From positions 1,612,001 to 1,676,000 of the forward strand of contig NZ_CP125652.1 of the NCBI RefSeq assembly GCF_030053135.1: a stretch of DNA of 64,000 bases. Reading direction: 5' to 3'. The position numbers and the translations under genes are program-made. The notes under the pieces are model-generated. The model ran no database searches. It worked only from the letters and a program-made list of their open reading frames with translations, and was not told the origin of the DNA. Source of the DNA: Rhizobium sp. BT04. Lineage in GTDB: Bacteria > Pseudomonadota > Alphaproteobacteria > Rhizobiales > Rhizobiaceae. Positions 27,521 to 36,392 of this stretch are shown in pieces. Position 1 is the first letter of the stretch; each line of letters opens with the position of its first letter.

Positions 27521-28393
27521 TCAACCCGCCTTCTGTTCCCGGGACGTCGGCTCCGTCTCGCCATCCGGCTCGAAATCGGTCGAGACACTGACGGCGCGCC
27601 ATTCCCGATCAGCTTCGATACGCGCAGCATCCGCTTTCTCGACATTGCGCACGGCATCGCTGCCGAGCAGCAGCCGGAGCGGCGGCGCATCGAGGCCGGC
27701 GATATGGATGATGACCGCAGCCGCTTTGGCAGGATCTCCGGGCTGGCGACCATTATACTCACGCTGGAAGCGCACGGTCGCGCCGACCGTCTCCGCATAG
27801 TCCTGCCGCCCTTCGGCAAGCACCGTCGAGGCGCCGGCGAAATCGGTCCTGAAGCCGCCGGGCTCAATCACCGTCACTTTGATGCCGAATGGCGCAACCT
27901 CTTTCGACAACACCTCGGAAAAGCCCTCGACAGCGAATTTCGCCGCTGAATAGGCGCCGCGCCCGGCAGGTCCGATCCGGCCGCCGACGGATGAGAACTG
28001 GATGATATGCCCCGCCCCCTGCTCGCGCATCAGAGCGATGACCGCCTTGGTCATGATGATCGTGCCGAACAGGTTGGTCTCGATCTGGGCGCGGAAATCG
28101 GCAAGGCTGGCATCTTCGATCGAGGAGACATTGCCGTAACCGGCATTGTTGACAAGCACGTCGATGCGACCAAACCTCTTCACACCAGCCTCGACCGCGG
28201 CCGCGGCCGCCGCCTCGTCCGTCACGTCGAGCGCAAGCGTCAAAACCTGGCCGCCATACCGTTCGGAAAGATCGGCAAGCTGGGCAGGATCGCGTGCCGT
28301 CGCCACCAGAATGTCGCCAGAGGCCAGAACCGCCTCCGCCAGTGCTCGGCCGAGACCGCGCGAACTCCCCGTAATCAACCAGACCTTGGACAT
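27521..28393 (-). CDS. Short-chain dehydrogenase/reductase (classical SDR)
   Basis: A 290-residue NAD(P)H oxidoreductase. Motifs: TGSSRGLGRAL (cofactor), DVT, NNAGYG, catalytic Ser in IQFSSVGG and YSAAK with Tyr/Lys, then PGGFRTDFAG. ATG at 28393 has SD AAGGAGAGG; the frame upstream to 28477 is not used. It is divergent from an HxlR regulator 101 nt away, which probably controls it. The substrate is unknown. Confidence 0.9.
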   Translation of the reverse strand: MSKVWLITGSSRGLGRALAEAVLASGDILVATARDPAQLADLSERYGGQVLTLALDVTDEAAAAAAVEAGVKRFGRIDVLVNNAGYGNVSSIEDASLADFRAQIETNLFGTIIMTKAVIALMREQGAGHIIQFSSVGGRIGPAGRGAYSAAKFAVEGFSEVLSKEVAPFGIKVTVIEPGGFRTDFAGASTVLAEGRQDYAETVGATVRFQREYNGRQPGDPAKAAAVIIHIAGLDAPPLRLLLGSDAVRNVEKADAARIEADREWRAVSVSTDFEPDGETEPTSREQKAG

Positions 28394-28494
28394 CGGAAAC
28401 CTCTCCTTCTTTGGTTCCCGGCTCATGTATGGTCTATTGTATCCGATCGAAAGAAGGTACCCGGACGATCTATACACACCTTGAGGTAACCGAC

Positions 28495-28887
28495 GTGAGC
28501 AACGACATGTTCGATTTCTGCCGCAGTATCACGGACGAACAGGATGCGCGCGCCCGTGTTCTGATCGAGCGGGCGGCGGCGAAATGGCCGCTCCGCATCC
28601 TGCATGTACTCTCCGATGCCGGCGCCCCCTTGCGCTTCTCGCGCCTCTTGGAACGGGTCGAGGGCATCAGCCAGAAAGTCCTGACGCAGACGCTGCGCAC
28701 TCTCGAAAGAGATGGCCTCGTCATCCGCACGCTCTATCCCGAGGTGCCGCCACGCGTCGAATATGAGTTGACACCGCTCGGCCGCGACCTCCTCATGCAG
28801 GTCGCTGCGCTCTGGCGCTGGATCGTCGAACACCTGGACGATTTCGATGCGCGCAAAGCCGTGAAGCTGACTGCAACAGGCATCTAG
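28495..28887 (+). CDS. HxlR-family winged-helix regulator
   Basis: 130 residues from GTG 28495, which has GAGGT seven bases upstream; ATG 28507 is a weaker alternative. The domain reads KWPLRILHVLSDAGAPLRFSRLL, then GISQKVLTQTLRTLERDGL and PRVEYELTPLGRDL, the standard HxlR order. Members often sense quinones, aldehydes or related electrophiles and regulate divergent reductases. Its 3' end converges with the histidine kinase gene and overlaps it by 4 bases. Confidence 0.88.
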   Translation: MSNDMFDFCRSITDEQDARARVLIERAAAKWPLRILHVLSDAGAPLRFSRLLERVEGISQKVLTQTLRTLERDGLVIRTLYPEVPPRVEYELTPLGRDLLMQVAALWRWIVEHLDDFDARKAVKLTATGI

Positions 28888-30260
28888 GCTGGAATGCGGA
28901 TCGTAGCTCTCAGTCCTCCGAGCGGGCTGTCGCCAAGGGTGACGTTGCCGCCGTGGCTGCGGGCGATGTCGCGGGCGATCGCAAGGCCGAGGCCGGTGCC
29001 CGACGCATCGAGGTTGCGCGCCATATCCAGCCGGAAGAATGGCTTGAACACGTCCTCGCGGTTCTTTTCAGGAATGCCCGGCCCGTCATCGTCGAAAACC
29101 ACCGTCAGCCATTTGGCATTGTGCTTGGCCTCGATGTCGAGCCTGTCGGCATAACGGCGTGCGTTCGAGGCAAGGTTGGTGACCAGACGCATGAAGGCGT
29201 TCGGCCTGACCGATATGTCGTCGTCGCCTTCGATCGAATAGCTGAGTTTTTTGCCGTGCAGGGCGAAATCCGATTCCAGCTTCGCGAAGATCTCGCTCAG
29301 TTTCAGCTCTCCGACATCCTCTTCGACCTCGCCGCGCGCGAAGGCCATATAGGCCTCCAGCATGGTCTGCATGTCGTTGACGTCGTCGTTCAGCCCATGC
29401 AGGTCGGGATTGTCGCCGGCCAGCGCCAATTGCAGCTTGAAGCGGGTCAGGATGGTGCGCAGATCATGACTGACGCCGGAGAGCATGGCCGTTCGCTGCT
29501 CGATCTGCCGTTCGATTCGCTCGCGCATCAGAATGAAGGCAAGACCGGCGCGCCGGACTTCGTCGGCGCCGCGCGGATGGAAATTGTCGGGCTTCTGCCC
29601 CTTGCCGAAGCTTTCGGCCGCTCGCGCCAGCATCAGGATCGGCCGGATCTGCCCACGCAGGAAGAGGATCGAGATGCCGATCAGCACCAGCGAGGTGCCG
29701 ACCATCCAGACGATGAAGATATGCGTGTTCGAGGCATAGGTCTGGCTGCGCTTGGTCAGCACCCGCAGGATCTTGTTATCGAGCTTGATGCGGATCTCGA
29801 CGAGGTTCGAGTTGCCGACCGTGTCGATCCAGAAAGGCCGGTGGATCTCGTCGGTGATCTCGTCGCTGAGGATGCCGTCGAGGATCGAGAAGAACGGCTT
29901 GACACGCGGCGGCGGCAGGTCGCCGTCCGGCTCGATCGAGATCTGCAGGCTGAGCTGGTCGCGGGCGATGCGGATGATTTCGCTATAGTCGGAATTCTGC
30001 GGGTAGGTCTCGATGATCTCGATGATCGCCGCGATGTCGCGGGTGACGGCAAGCGACAGCCGCTCCGTCACCATCTGCCAGTGGCGCTCCATGAAGACGG
30101 CGGCGACGACGGATTGCAACAGCACCATCGGAATGATGATGATCAGCAGTGAGCGCGCGTAAAGCCCGGTCGGCAGCCGCCGGCGCAGCCAGCGGACGAT
30201 CCAGCGCCAGCCCGGCGCAGAACTGCGGTCTTCCCGCCGCAAGCTGTCGATCGTCACCAT
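28884..30260 (-). CDS. Membrane sensor histidine kinase (EnvZ/OmpR-partner type)
   Basis: 458 residues from ATG 30260. TM1 (LYARSLLIIIIPMVLLQSVVAAVF) is near residues 33-56. A periplasmic sensor of about 110 residues follows, then TM2 (IFIVWMVGTSLVLIGISILFL), HAMP, HisKA with GVSHDLRTILTRFK, and HATPase_c with NLASNARRYA, DDDGPGIP and GTGLGLAIA. It is the last gene of the operon marR - ompR-type regulator - kinase. The partner is the response regulator directly upstream. The signal is unknown. Confidence 0.92.
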   Translation of the reverse strand: MVTIDSLRREDRSSAPGWRWIVRWLRRRLPTGLYARSLLIIIIPMVLLQSVVAAVFMERHWQMVTERLSLAVTRDIAAIIEIIETYPQNSDYSEIIRIARDQLSLQISIEPDGDLPPPRVKPFFSILDGILSDEITDEIHRPFWIDTVGNSNLVEIRIKLDNKILRVLTKRSQTYASNTHIFIVWMVGTSLVLIGISILFLRGQIRPILMLARAAESFGKGQKPDNFHPRGADEVRRAGLAFILMRERIERQIEQRTAMLSGVSHDLRTILTRFKLQLALAGDNPDLHGLNDDVNDMQTMLEAYMAFARGEVEEDVGELKLSEIFAKLESDFALHGKKLSYSIEGDDDISVRPNAFMRLVTNLASNARRYADRLDIEAKHNAKWLTVVFDDDGPGIPEKNREDVFKPFFRLDMARNLDASGTGLGLAIARDIARSHGGNVTLGDSPLGGLRATIRIPA

Positions 30261-30283
30261 CAGCGCCGGTCCTGATCTTGAGT

Positions 30284-30985
30284 TTAATCGATGCTCAGCC
30301 TGTATCCGATACCGCGCACCGTCTGCAGCCAGACGGGGTTGGCCGGATCTTCCTCGATCTTGCGCCGCAGCCGGTTGATCTGCACGTCGATCGTTCGCTC
30401 GCCCACCTCGGTGTCGTTGCCGATCAGCTCGTGACGCGGGATCGTATCGCCGGCGCGGCGCGCAAAGAGCAGCATGATCTCCTGCTCGCGGTCGGTGAGC
30501 CGGATCACCTCGCTGGCCTTCTTCAGCTCCTTGCGAGTCAGCGAGAAGGTGTAGGGACCAAACATCACCTGTTCGATCTTCGGCCCCTCGCCGCCGGCAT
30601 TGCGGCGCAGGATGTTGTTGATGCGCAGCACCAGTTCGCGCGGATCGAAGGGCTTGGAAAGATAGTCGTCGGCCCCCGCCTCCAACCCTTCGATGCGATT
30701 GCCCGATTCCGCCAGCGCCGTCAGCATGATGATCGGCACGTTCTTGATGGCGCGAAGCCCACGGGTGACCTCGATGCCGGATTCGCCGGGCATCATCACA
30801 TCCATGATGATGAGATCGAAATCGAGCCCCGTGAGCTTGCGCTGCGCCTCGGCGCCGTCGGCGGCGACGGTGACGCGGAAGCCGTTCTCGGCGAGATAAC
30901 GATTGAGCAGCGCGCGGATGCGCGAGTCGTCGTCGACCACCAGCAGATGCGCCGCATCGTCGGAAATACCTGTCTTGACCGCCAT
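30284..30985 (-). CDS. petR: OmpR-family response regulator (PetR-like)
   Basis: 233 residues. The receiver domain has acidic pair VVDDDSR, phospho-Asp in LIIMDVMMPGESG and Lys in YLSKPFDPREL. The C-terminal winged helix ends VWLQTVRGIGYRLSID. Its ATG follows the MarR stop directly (TGAATG), so translation is coupled. The MarR-OmpR gene order is that of petP-petR in Rhodobacter, where the genes affect cytochrome bc1 expression; the symbol rests on that synteny and is tentative. Confidence 0.85.
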   Translation of the reverse strand: MAVKTGISDDAAHLLVVDDDSRIRALLNRYLAENGFRVTVAADGAEAQRKLTGLDFDLIIMDVMMPGESGIEVTRGLRAIKNVPIIMLTALAESGNRIEGLEAGADDYLSKPFDPRELVLRINNILRRNAGGEGPKIEQVMFGPYTFSLTRKELKKASEVIRLTDREQEIMLLFARRAGDTIPRHELIGNDTEVGERTIDVQINRLRRKIEEDPANPVWLQTVRGIGYRLSID

Positions 30986-31477
30986 TCAATCCGCCTTCTG
31001 TCTGTCCCGCATCCCTCTGAGGAAAGCTTTTACGCCCTCCCGCACCTCCGCAGAAGCCCCTTCGAATGCCCGCTCAATGCGGCGCGATTGCGGCTCGGCA
31101 AGGGCAAGCGCCAGCTCCCGTCCGGATTTCGTCGGATAGAGCTTGCGCTGCCGCCGGTCCTCAGGCCCCGCCACCTGGCGAATATAACCTGAATCGATCA
31201 GCTGTTTCAGCACCCTTGCAAGGCTCTGCTTGGTGATCCGCAGCGTATCGAGAAGATCGGCCACCGTCATGCCGGGATTGCGGTTGACGAAATGCACGAC
31301 CCGGTGATGCGCCCGACCGAAGCCGCTCTTTTCGAGGATGGCGTCAGGATCGGAAACGAAATCGCGATAGGCAAAGAAGAACTGCTCGATGATCTCGAAA
31401 TCGATCATGTCGGTATCTTCCATCGCCGTGGCCAGCGGCTCCGGCTTGCCCGCTTTCGGACCGGTCTGTCGTGACAC
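30986..31477 (-). CDS. petP: MarR-family transcriptional regulator (PetP-like)
   Basis: 163 residues from GTG 31477, with AAAGGA eight bases upstream. The winged helix region is PGMTVADLLDTLRITKQSLA followed by VLKQLIDSGYIRQV and the wing GPEDRRQRKLYPTKSG. It heads an operon with an OmpR-type regulator and a kinase. An open frame to 31690 lies upstream but has no SD or family similarity. The symbol is by analogy with Rhodobacter petP. Confidence 0.85.
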   Translation of the reverse strand: MSRQTGPKAGKPEPLATAMEDTDMIDFEIIEQFFFAYRDFVSDPDAILEKSGFGRAHHRVVHFVNRNPGMTVADLLDTLRITKQSLARVLKQLIDSGYIRQVAGPEDRRQRKLYPTKSGRELALALAEPQSRRIERAFEGASAEVREGVKAFLRGMRDRQKAD

Positions 31478-31697
31478 TCGGCATTTCCTTTCTTTTCCCA
31501 ACACAGCCGGAAACTTTCGCGAAGATATGTCAATTTTATTGGCGTATCTTGCGTCGCTGCTGGCTCCCCGTGCTCTGCCGGGAGCCCCACACGGCCTCTC
31601 GTTTCCCTGGAAACCAAATCCCGTCCGGCACTCCGACGCACCGCGCAATTTCCCCTTGCGTCTGTGGATAAAACGTAATGGGGACAACAATCAACAG

Positions 31698-32113
31698 GCA
31701 TGGCGCCCGCGGCGACCGTCGGGCTATTGAAGCGCCAGGATTTCCAGGATGCCTATACCGCCCGATTGCCTGGCGCGGCAGCGAAATGATGGGCGTTTCG
31801 GCGCAGGCCAATCGCATCAACGTCACCATCGCCGTCTGGGCAATGGGGCAGCTCTTTCAACCCGACCGAGAAGTTGCAGAGCAACCGGCTCGACATCGCC
31901 GAACACCGTCGTCCGGATCCGAAGACCGCGCCCTGCGCCTCCAAGGCGGCCGGTCTCTCCGTGATCTGCACTTGTTTCCAAGCACGCCGCTGCAGCCAAG
32001 AGTTATGCGGATGCGATAATGCTCGATTATGAACGATCACTCGCCAGACCGTGATCGAACTCGCCAAACGCCGCAGCATTGCCGTGATCGAGCGCAGGAT
32101 TTCCGAACCCTGA
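31698..32113 (+). pseudogene. Decayed branched-chain amino acid aminotransferase (ilvE remnant)
   Basis: Reading all three plus-strand frames gives, in order, segments of a class IV aminotransferase. GLLKRQDFQDAY starts near 31724 (frame 2). RPIAWRGSEMMGVSAQ and NVTIAVWAMGQLF follow from 31756 (frame 1). RLDIAEHRRPDPKTAP, then SKAAGLSVICT, lie at about 31890-31970 in another frame. SKHAAAAKSYADAIMLDYE is at about 31978-32034 after a further shift. QTVIELAKRRSIAVIERRIS ends at TGA 32111. At least three frameshifts are needed. About 30 residues are missing between the last two blocks, and the N-terminal third and the end of the protein are absent. Similarity to rhizobial IlvE is from memory of the family. 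Confidence 0.8.
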
Positions 32114-32202
32114 TAAACGACGACTTAAAGGAGTCTATCCCGCGGCGGTCGCCGCCGAATAAGATCCGTCACGCGTTCGCTCCGGCCGGAGTGTCTGGCC
32201 TT

Positions 32203-32472
32203 TTACCTATGTGCCCGCGCCATAACCAGTCCGGCGAGCGTCGAGAGAATGCCGCCGCCGATGAGACCGCCGATGCCGTCGGCGATCAGGCCGGTCATCG
32301 CCGCTTCGCCGCCGACCATGCTGAGCAGCATGCCGCCGGCCACGCCGCCGATCGCGCCTGCGATCGTGCGGGCGACGATATTCAGTGCCTGCTGCTTCAA
32401 GGCGGCGCTTGCGGCGTTACCGCCGATGGCGCCTGCTATTAATTGGATGACGAGCGGAAGTAGCGCTTCCAT
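32203..32472 (-). CDS. Small glycine-rich hydrophobic membrane protein
   Basis: 89 residues starting MEALLPLVIQLIAGAIGGN, with a perfect SD (AGGAGGAAATC before ATG 32472). It is almost wholly made of Gly/Ala-rich hydrophobic helices (IAGAIGGVAGGMLLSMV, GIGGLIGGGILSTLAGLVM), like glycine-zipper envelope proteins. No catalytic residues. Function unknown. Confidence 0.75.
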   Translation of the reverse strand: MEALLPLVIQLIAGAIGGNAASAALKQQALNIVARTIAGAIGGVAGGMLLSMVGGEAAMTGLIADGIGGLIGGGILSTLAGLVMARAHR

Positions 32473-32656
32473 GATTTCCTCCTGTGGCGATCTCCCCGAT
32501 CGCCGATCCATGCCGAACCTTCAGCATATTAGCATTTTATCATATTTCGGAGGAACGCGTTAAGAAAATCAACCGATGCGGGATTAAGGCAAGGCAGAAC
32601 TGGCCCGGAACGAGGCGGCCTGACGTCCGCCTCGCCCTCAGTTTTTGCCAATCGTG

Positions 32657-33274
32657 TCATTGATAGACGTAGACGATCCGGCGCGTACCGGGATCGACCA
32701 GCACCGGCCGGTCGTTGATCCTCGTATAGCGGTACTCGTAGTCGGGAATCGTCTGGAAGGTGACGTCGGCAGGCACCTGCGCGCCGACGACGACATCGCC
32801 GCCGAGCCGCACGGTGTCAGCCGGGTTGGTCTCGATATAGGTGCGGACCGTCTCAGGTGGCGTGATGGTTTCGACCGACCCGACGGGGCCGAGCAATTCG
32901 TCGCCAGGCGCCGGTTGAGGCTCGGCGGGAACGACACTTCCGGTCGACTCGTAGGTCACGACGGGAACGCCTATCTCGGCGCGGTGCTGTTCAACGATGA
33001 CCGGGCTGCCGCCGCGGTCGACCTGCAGATAATCGGCATAGACCCAGCCGCGCATACCATTGACGTCGACACGGCACCAGCGGCTGCCTTCGATACAGCC
33101 GTCGAGCACCGCGGTCGAGCCACGCGTGGCAAGACCGACTGCCGGATATTGCGGGCCAGGGCCGGCCCGGACGTTGAGATCATTGACGGTCGTCGCCATC
33201 ATCTCCGCCTGCGCAAGACCGCCGCTCGCCAGGAGCACGGCTCCCGCCAGCAGAATGTTTCTCTTCAAGGTCAT
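32657..33274 (-). CDS. Exported SH3-domain / DUF1236 protein
   Basis: 205 residues from ATG 33274 (AAGGAG eight bases upstream). Signal peptide MTLKRNILLAGAVLLASGGL with cleavage after AQA. A bacterial SH3 domain spans about 25-80 (TTVNDLNVRAGPGPQYPAVG ... WVYADYLQ). A Pro/Glu-rich linker follows, and the C-terminal DUF1236 ends YTRINDRPVLVDPGTRRIVYV. The SH3 part probably binds peptidoglycan; such proteins are common in Rhizobiales envelopes. Confidence 0.88.
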   Translation of the reverse strand: MTLKRNILLAGAVLLASGGLAQAEMMATTVNDLNVRAGPGPQYPAVGLATRGSTAVLDGCIEGSRWCRVDVNGMRGWVYADYLQVDRGGSPVIVEQHRAEIGVPVVTYESTGSVVPAEPQPAPGDELLGPVGSVETITPPETVRTYIETNPADTVRLGGDVVVGAQVPADVTFQTIPDYEYRYTRINDRPVLVDPGTRRIVYVYQ

Positions 33275-33562
33275 AGGAGCGTCTCCTTGGTTTCGATGGG
33301 CGGACAACGCGCCGGGTTCGACGATGTTCCCATGCGCTCCCCCTGCGCGAAACACCACTTATGGGAGATTCCATGCAACTGCTTTGAAGGATTGGACAAA
33401 ACTCGATTTTTTCGCCCGGTGATGATGGTGAAGAGAGGCATAAATTCTTGTTGCAGTCCGTCTTTTTGCCGTGAGGCAGGCCGCGGAGGCAGAAGATTCC
33501 GGCTGTCCTTGCATTCGTTTCGGACTATACCCTGAGCATCGTAGACACTAAGCGAGGCACTT

Positions 33563-34264
33563 ATGGGCATGCTCCAAGCCGGCATCATTCCGGTGACACC
33601 CTTCCAGCAAAATTGCACGATCTTCTTCGATGCCGATACCAAGGAAGGCGTCGTCGTCGATCCGGGCGGCGACGTGCCGCTGATCCAACAGGCGATCGCG
33701 CAAAACGGCCTGACCATCAAGGAAATCTGGCTGACCCACGGCCATCTCGACCATGCCGGTGGGGCCAGCGAACTGAAGGAGGCCTTGAACGTCGACGTGG
33801 TTGGCCCGCATCAGGACGACCTGCCGCTGCTGCAGCGGATCGAGTCCCAGGCCGCAAAATATGGTATATCGGGATTGCGCAACGTCCTGCCCGACCGCTG
33901 GCTGAAGGATGGCGACAAGATCTCCTTCGGCACCCACGAATTCGAGGTCTATCACGCGCCCGGCCATGCGCCCGGCCACGTCATCTATTTCAACCGCACA
34001 CAGAATTTCGCCCATCTCGGCGATGTGCTCTTCAACGGCTCGATCGGGCGGACGGACCTGCCCGGCGGCAATCATCAGCAGCTTCTCGATTCGATCCGCG
34101 ATAAGGTATTGCCGCTCGGCGACGACGTCGGCTTCATCTGCGGCCACGGCCCCGGCAGCCGCATCGGCGATGAACGGCGGAGCAATCCATTTCTGCAGGA
34201 AATCAGAGCCGGCGGGGCATCCGGCACGAACGCATCAGGCCAAACGCCTGGTAAGACGATCTGA
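33563..34264 (+). CDS. MBL-fold metallo-hydrolase (glyoxalase II-like)
   Basis: 233 residues. The dinuclear zinc site is visible as THGHLDHAGG, HAPGHAPGHVIYF, LGDVLFNGSIGRTD and a final CGHGPGS. It belongs to the YcbL/GloB-like group that hydrolyses thioesters such as S-lactoylglutathione. The C-terminal glyoxalase II substrate domain is short, so it is the YcbL type. Signal peptide absent; cytoplasmic. Confidence 0.88.
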   Translation: MGMLQAGIIPVTPFQQNCTIFFDADTKEGVVVDPGGDVPLIQQAIAQNGLTIKEIWLTHGHLDHAGGASELKEALNVDVVGPHQDDLPLLQRIESQAAKYGISGLRNVLPDRWLKDGDKISFGTHEFEVYHAPGHAPGHVIYFNRTQNFAHLGDVLFNGSIGRTDLPGGNHQQLLDSIRDKVLPLGDDVGFICGHGPGSRIGDERRSNPFLQEIRAGGASGTNASGQTPGKTI

Positions 34265-34272
34265 GCTCACGC

Positions 34273-34614
34273 TCACATCAGCTTCCTGCCGTTCGGCACC
34301 GGCTGCTCGACGGCCGCCAGCACGATCGCGCCGTTCTCGTCCTCGAAACCCAGTGTCAGCACCTCCGAGCGGAACGGCCCGATCTGGCGCGGCGGGAAGT
34401 TGACGACGCTGAGCACCTGCCGGCCGATCAGGCTTTCCGGCGTATAATGGACGGTGATCTGCGCCGAGGATTTTTTCGTGCCGATGTCGGGGCCGAAATC
34501 GATCACCAGTTTGAATGCCGGCTTGCGCGCTTCCGGAAAGGGAGCGACCTCGACGATCGTACCGACGCGGATGTCGACGCGCTCGAAATCGTTGTAGGTG
34601 ATCTCTTCCGCCAT
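34273..34614 (-). CDS. tRNA-binding (EMAP/CsaA-like) domain protein
   Basis: 113 residues forming one OB-fold. Motifs: FERVDIRVGTIVEVAPFPEARKP, then KSSAQITVHYTPESLIGRQV and VVNFPPRQIGPFRSEVL, as in CsaA, the export-related chaperone of Bacillus. It is the last gene of a minus-strand run ybjN-proC-csaA, 7 nt after proC. The role in Rhizobium is unproven. Confidence 0.88.
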   Translation of the reverse strand: MAEEITYNDFERVDIRVGTIVEVAPFPEARKPAFKLVIDFGPDIGTKKSSAQITVHYTPESLIGRQVLSVVNFPPRQIGPFRSEVLTLGFEDENGAIVLAAVEQPVPNGRKLM

Positions 34615-34621
34615 GTCTGCG

Positions 34622-35449
34622 TCAGCCCGCCAACTCTTCAGCCCGCTTGCGCGCCGCCGCAAGCGCAGCATCGAACAGAGGCTGCATGCCGTTTTCGGCC
34701 ATCAGCACGGCGAGTGCGGCCGCCGTCGTGCCGCCAGGAGAGGTCACATTCTGCCGCAGCCGCGAAGCGTCGTCGGGGGACTGATGCAAAAGTTCACCAG
34801 CCCCCGCGACTGTTTCCCGCGCAAGACGCATGGCGAGGTCCGCCTGCAAGCCGAGTTTACGGCCTGCCTCCGCCATACATTCGACGAGATAGAACACATA
34901 GGCAGGACCGCTGCCCGAAAGCGCCGTTACGGCATCGATATCAGCCTCGGCGGGCACCCATTCGACCGGACCCGAGACACTGAGAAGCGAATGGACACGC
35001 TCACGCTGCTGAGCGCCGACACCGGCATTGGCAAAGGCGCCGGTGACGCCGCGCCCGACCATAGCAGGCGTGTTCGGCATGGCCCGCACCATGGCGGCTT
35101 TGCCGAGATGTCTCTCGAGGAAACCGAGCGTCTTGCCGGCCGCGACCGAAACCACGACCGTTTCCGTGCCGACGGCGCTCTTCACCGCCGGCAACACCGT
35201 TTCCATCACCTGCGGTTTGACCGCCAGAAACAGAACGCTGGCCTTCAGATCCGCCGGAAGCGCGGTCAGATGCTTCGCACCCGCCTCACTGATCGTCGCG
35301 AGCATTGCCGGTGAGGGGCCGGGATCGACGACGATGACGGCCGAGCCCGGGACGCCGCTCTTCAGCCAGCCGGAGAGCATCGCCCCGCCCATGTTTCCGG
35401 CACCGATCAGGACGACGGGTTTTTCCGAGGAGAAAGCCTTCGTCGGCAT
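34622..35449 (-). CDS. proC: Pyrroline-5-carboxylate reductase
   Basis: 275 residues; the last step of proline synthesis (NAD(P)H-dependent reduction of pyrroline-5-carboxylate). Motifs: VVLIGAGNMGGAMLSGWL, LAVKPQ, RAMPNTPAMVGRG, ALSGSGPAYVFYL and NVTSPGGTTAAAL. ATG at 35449 is one base after the ybjN stop, so the two are coupled. Length is standard. Confidence 0.95.
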   Translation of the reverse strand: MPTKAFSSEKPVVLIGAGNMGGAMLSGWLKSGVPGSAVIVVDPGPSPAMLATISEAGAKHLTALPADLKASVLFLAVKPQVMETVLPAVKSAVGTETVVVSVAAGKTLGFLERHLGKAAMVRAMPNTPAMVGRGVTGAFANAGVGAQQRERVHSLLSVSGPVEWVPAEADIDAVTALSGSGPAYVFYLVECMAEAGRKLGLQADLAMRLARETVAGAGELLHQSPDDASRLRQNVTSPGGTTAAALAVLMAENGMQPLFDAALAAARKRAEELAG

Positions 35450-35450
35450 C

Positions 35451-35951
35451 TTATGCCTCGCCAACCGTTTCGAACAGCACGGCTTCCATCGCCTTCGTTG
35501 CCTCCATGCCGGACCAGACGACGAACTGGAATGCCTGGAAATAGGCCTCGCAGGTGTCGAGCGCGCTGGACAGCAGCACCTCAACCTGGCGGTTGGTCGG
35601 CTCCGCACCGCCGGCAAGCAGCAGTGACTGGCGAAAAATCACGACATCTTCCTGGCGCCAGAGGTCGAAATGCCCCATCAGCACCTGCCCGTTGATCGCC
35701 GAGAGCAGCTTGACCACCTCGTTGACCCTGATGTCGGGAACTTTGATATCGAAGGCGCAACCAAGGTGCAGCGCCTCGAACTCCTCCATCCAGGAGAAGG
35801 AGACATGGTAGTCCGTCCAGCGACCCTCGACCGTCATCGCGATCTCGTCCTCGCCGGACCGTTCGAACGACCAGTCGTTGTTGGAGGCAACGTACTCGAT
35901 CATATCGACCGGGTTCGACTGACGCTCGACTTCCAATTCCATCAGGTTCAT
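35451..35951 (-). CDS. YbjN-domain protein (type III secretion chaperone-like fold)
   Basis: 166 residues. The family pattern is NPVDMIEYVASNNDWSFERS, GRWTDYHVSFSWMEEFEALH and LLSAINGQVLMGHFDLW. YbjN proteins resemble type III secretion chaperones and affect motility and stress responses in enterobacteria. It is the promoter-proximal gene of ybjN-proC-csaA-like. Function here unknown. Confidence 0.88.
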   Translation of the reverse strand: MNLMELEVERQSNPVDMIEYVASNNDWSFERSGEDEIAMTVEGRWTDYHVSFSWMEEFEALHLGCAFDIKVPDIRVNEVVKLLSAINGQVLMGHFDLWRQEDVVIFRQSLLLAGGAEPTNRQVEVLLSSALDTCEAYFQAFQFVVWSGMEATKAMEAVLFETVGEA

Positions 35952-36392
35952 GCAGCACCTTCTTGACCGGAACGAATGCGGCTAACTTGGTGTACGAACA
36001 CAAGAAAAGACACACGCAAATACCGGAACCACCACTCGGATGATCGTTGAACCGCTGCCAGACTTAACGCAGATAACCTGCCCGGAGCTTACCAAGTCGC
36101 TTCGAATCATCATTTAAAATCAGTGTATAGCGCCCCTTGCCCCCTGCCAGCCCCCAGAAGGGAAAATAGGACCGGCCACTGTGGAAAGGCTCTTCGAAAT
36201 TCAATTCAGAAGGGAGAATAAGCGACTCTGCGAATTGGCTTTTTTGGCAGTGTCCACAGGTGGAAAACTCACCTGAATTTTTTATGAAAGATGCGGCATG
36301 TGGCAACAAGGCCATGCCGCATCCTGCGTCGTATCGGGACTTTCAGACATGTCCCGCAGATGTGGGCAGCGGTTTTACGATCGCGACGTGTT
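35952..36392. other. Intergenic region with a perfect hairpin and possible gene remnant
   Basis: About 440 nt between ybjN and ubiK, AT-richer than its neighbours. It holds a perfect 11-bp inverted repeat (arms 36290-36300 and 36313-36323), a partial repeat copy (36338-36393) and a minus-strand frame at 36064-36315. The C-terminal reading of that frame (GRYTLILNDDSKRLGKLRAG) looks protein-like, but it has no SD and no recognised family. I regard that frame as a doubtful or decayed gene. Confidence 0.4.

Noticed and set aside
28884..30989. 701-codon fusion of a kinase with an Arg-rich N-terminal part
   Set aside because: The first 243 codons are a shifted frame of the OmpR-type response regulator; the kinase starts at ATG 30260.
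31678..32019. 113-codon plus-strand gene
   Set aside because: Only its middle resembles IlvE; both flanks match in other frames, so it is part of a pseudogene.
36064..36315. 83-codon minus-strand gene
   Set aside because: No SD, AT-rich context and no family; the C-terminal part looks protein-like, so it is mentioned in the region note rather than called.
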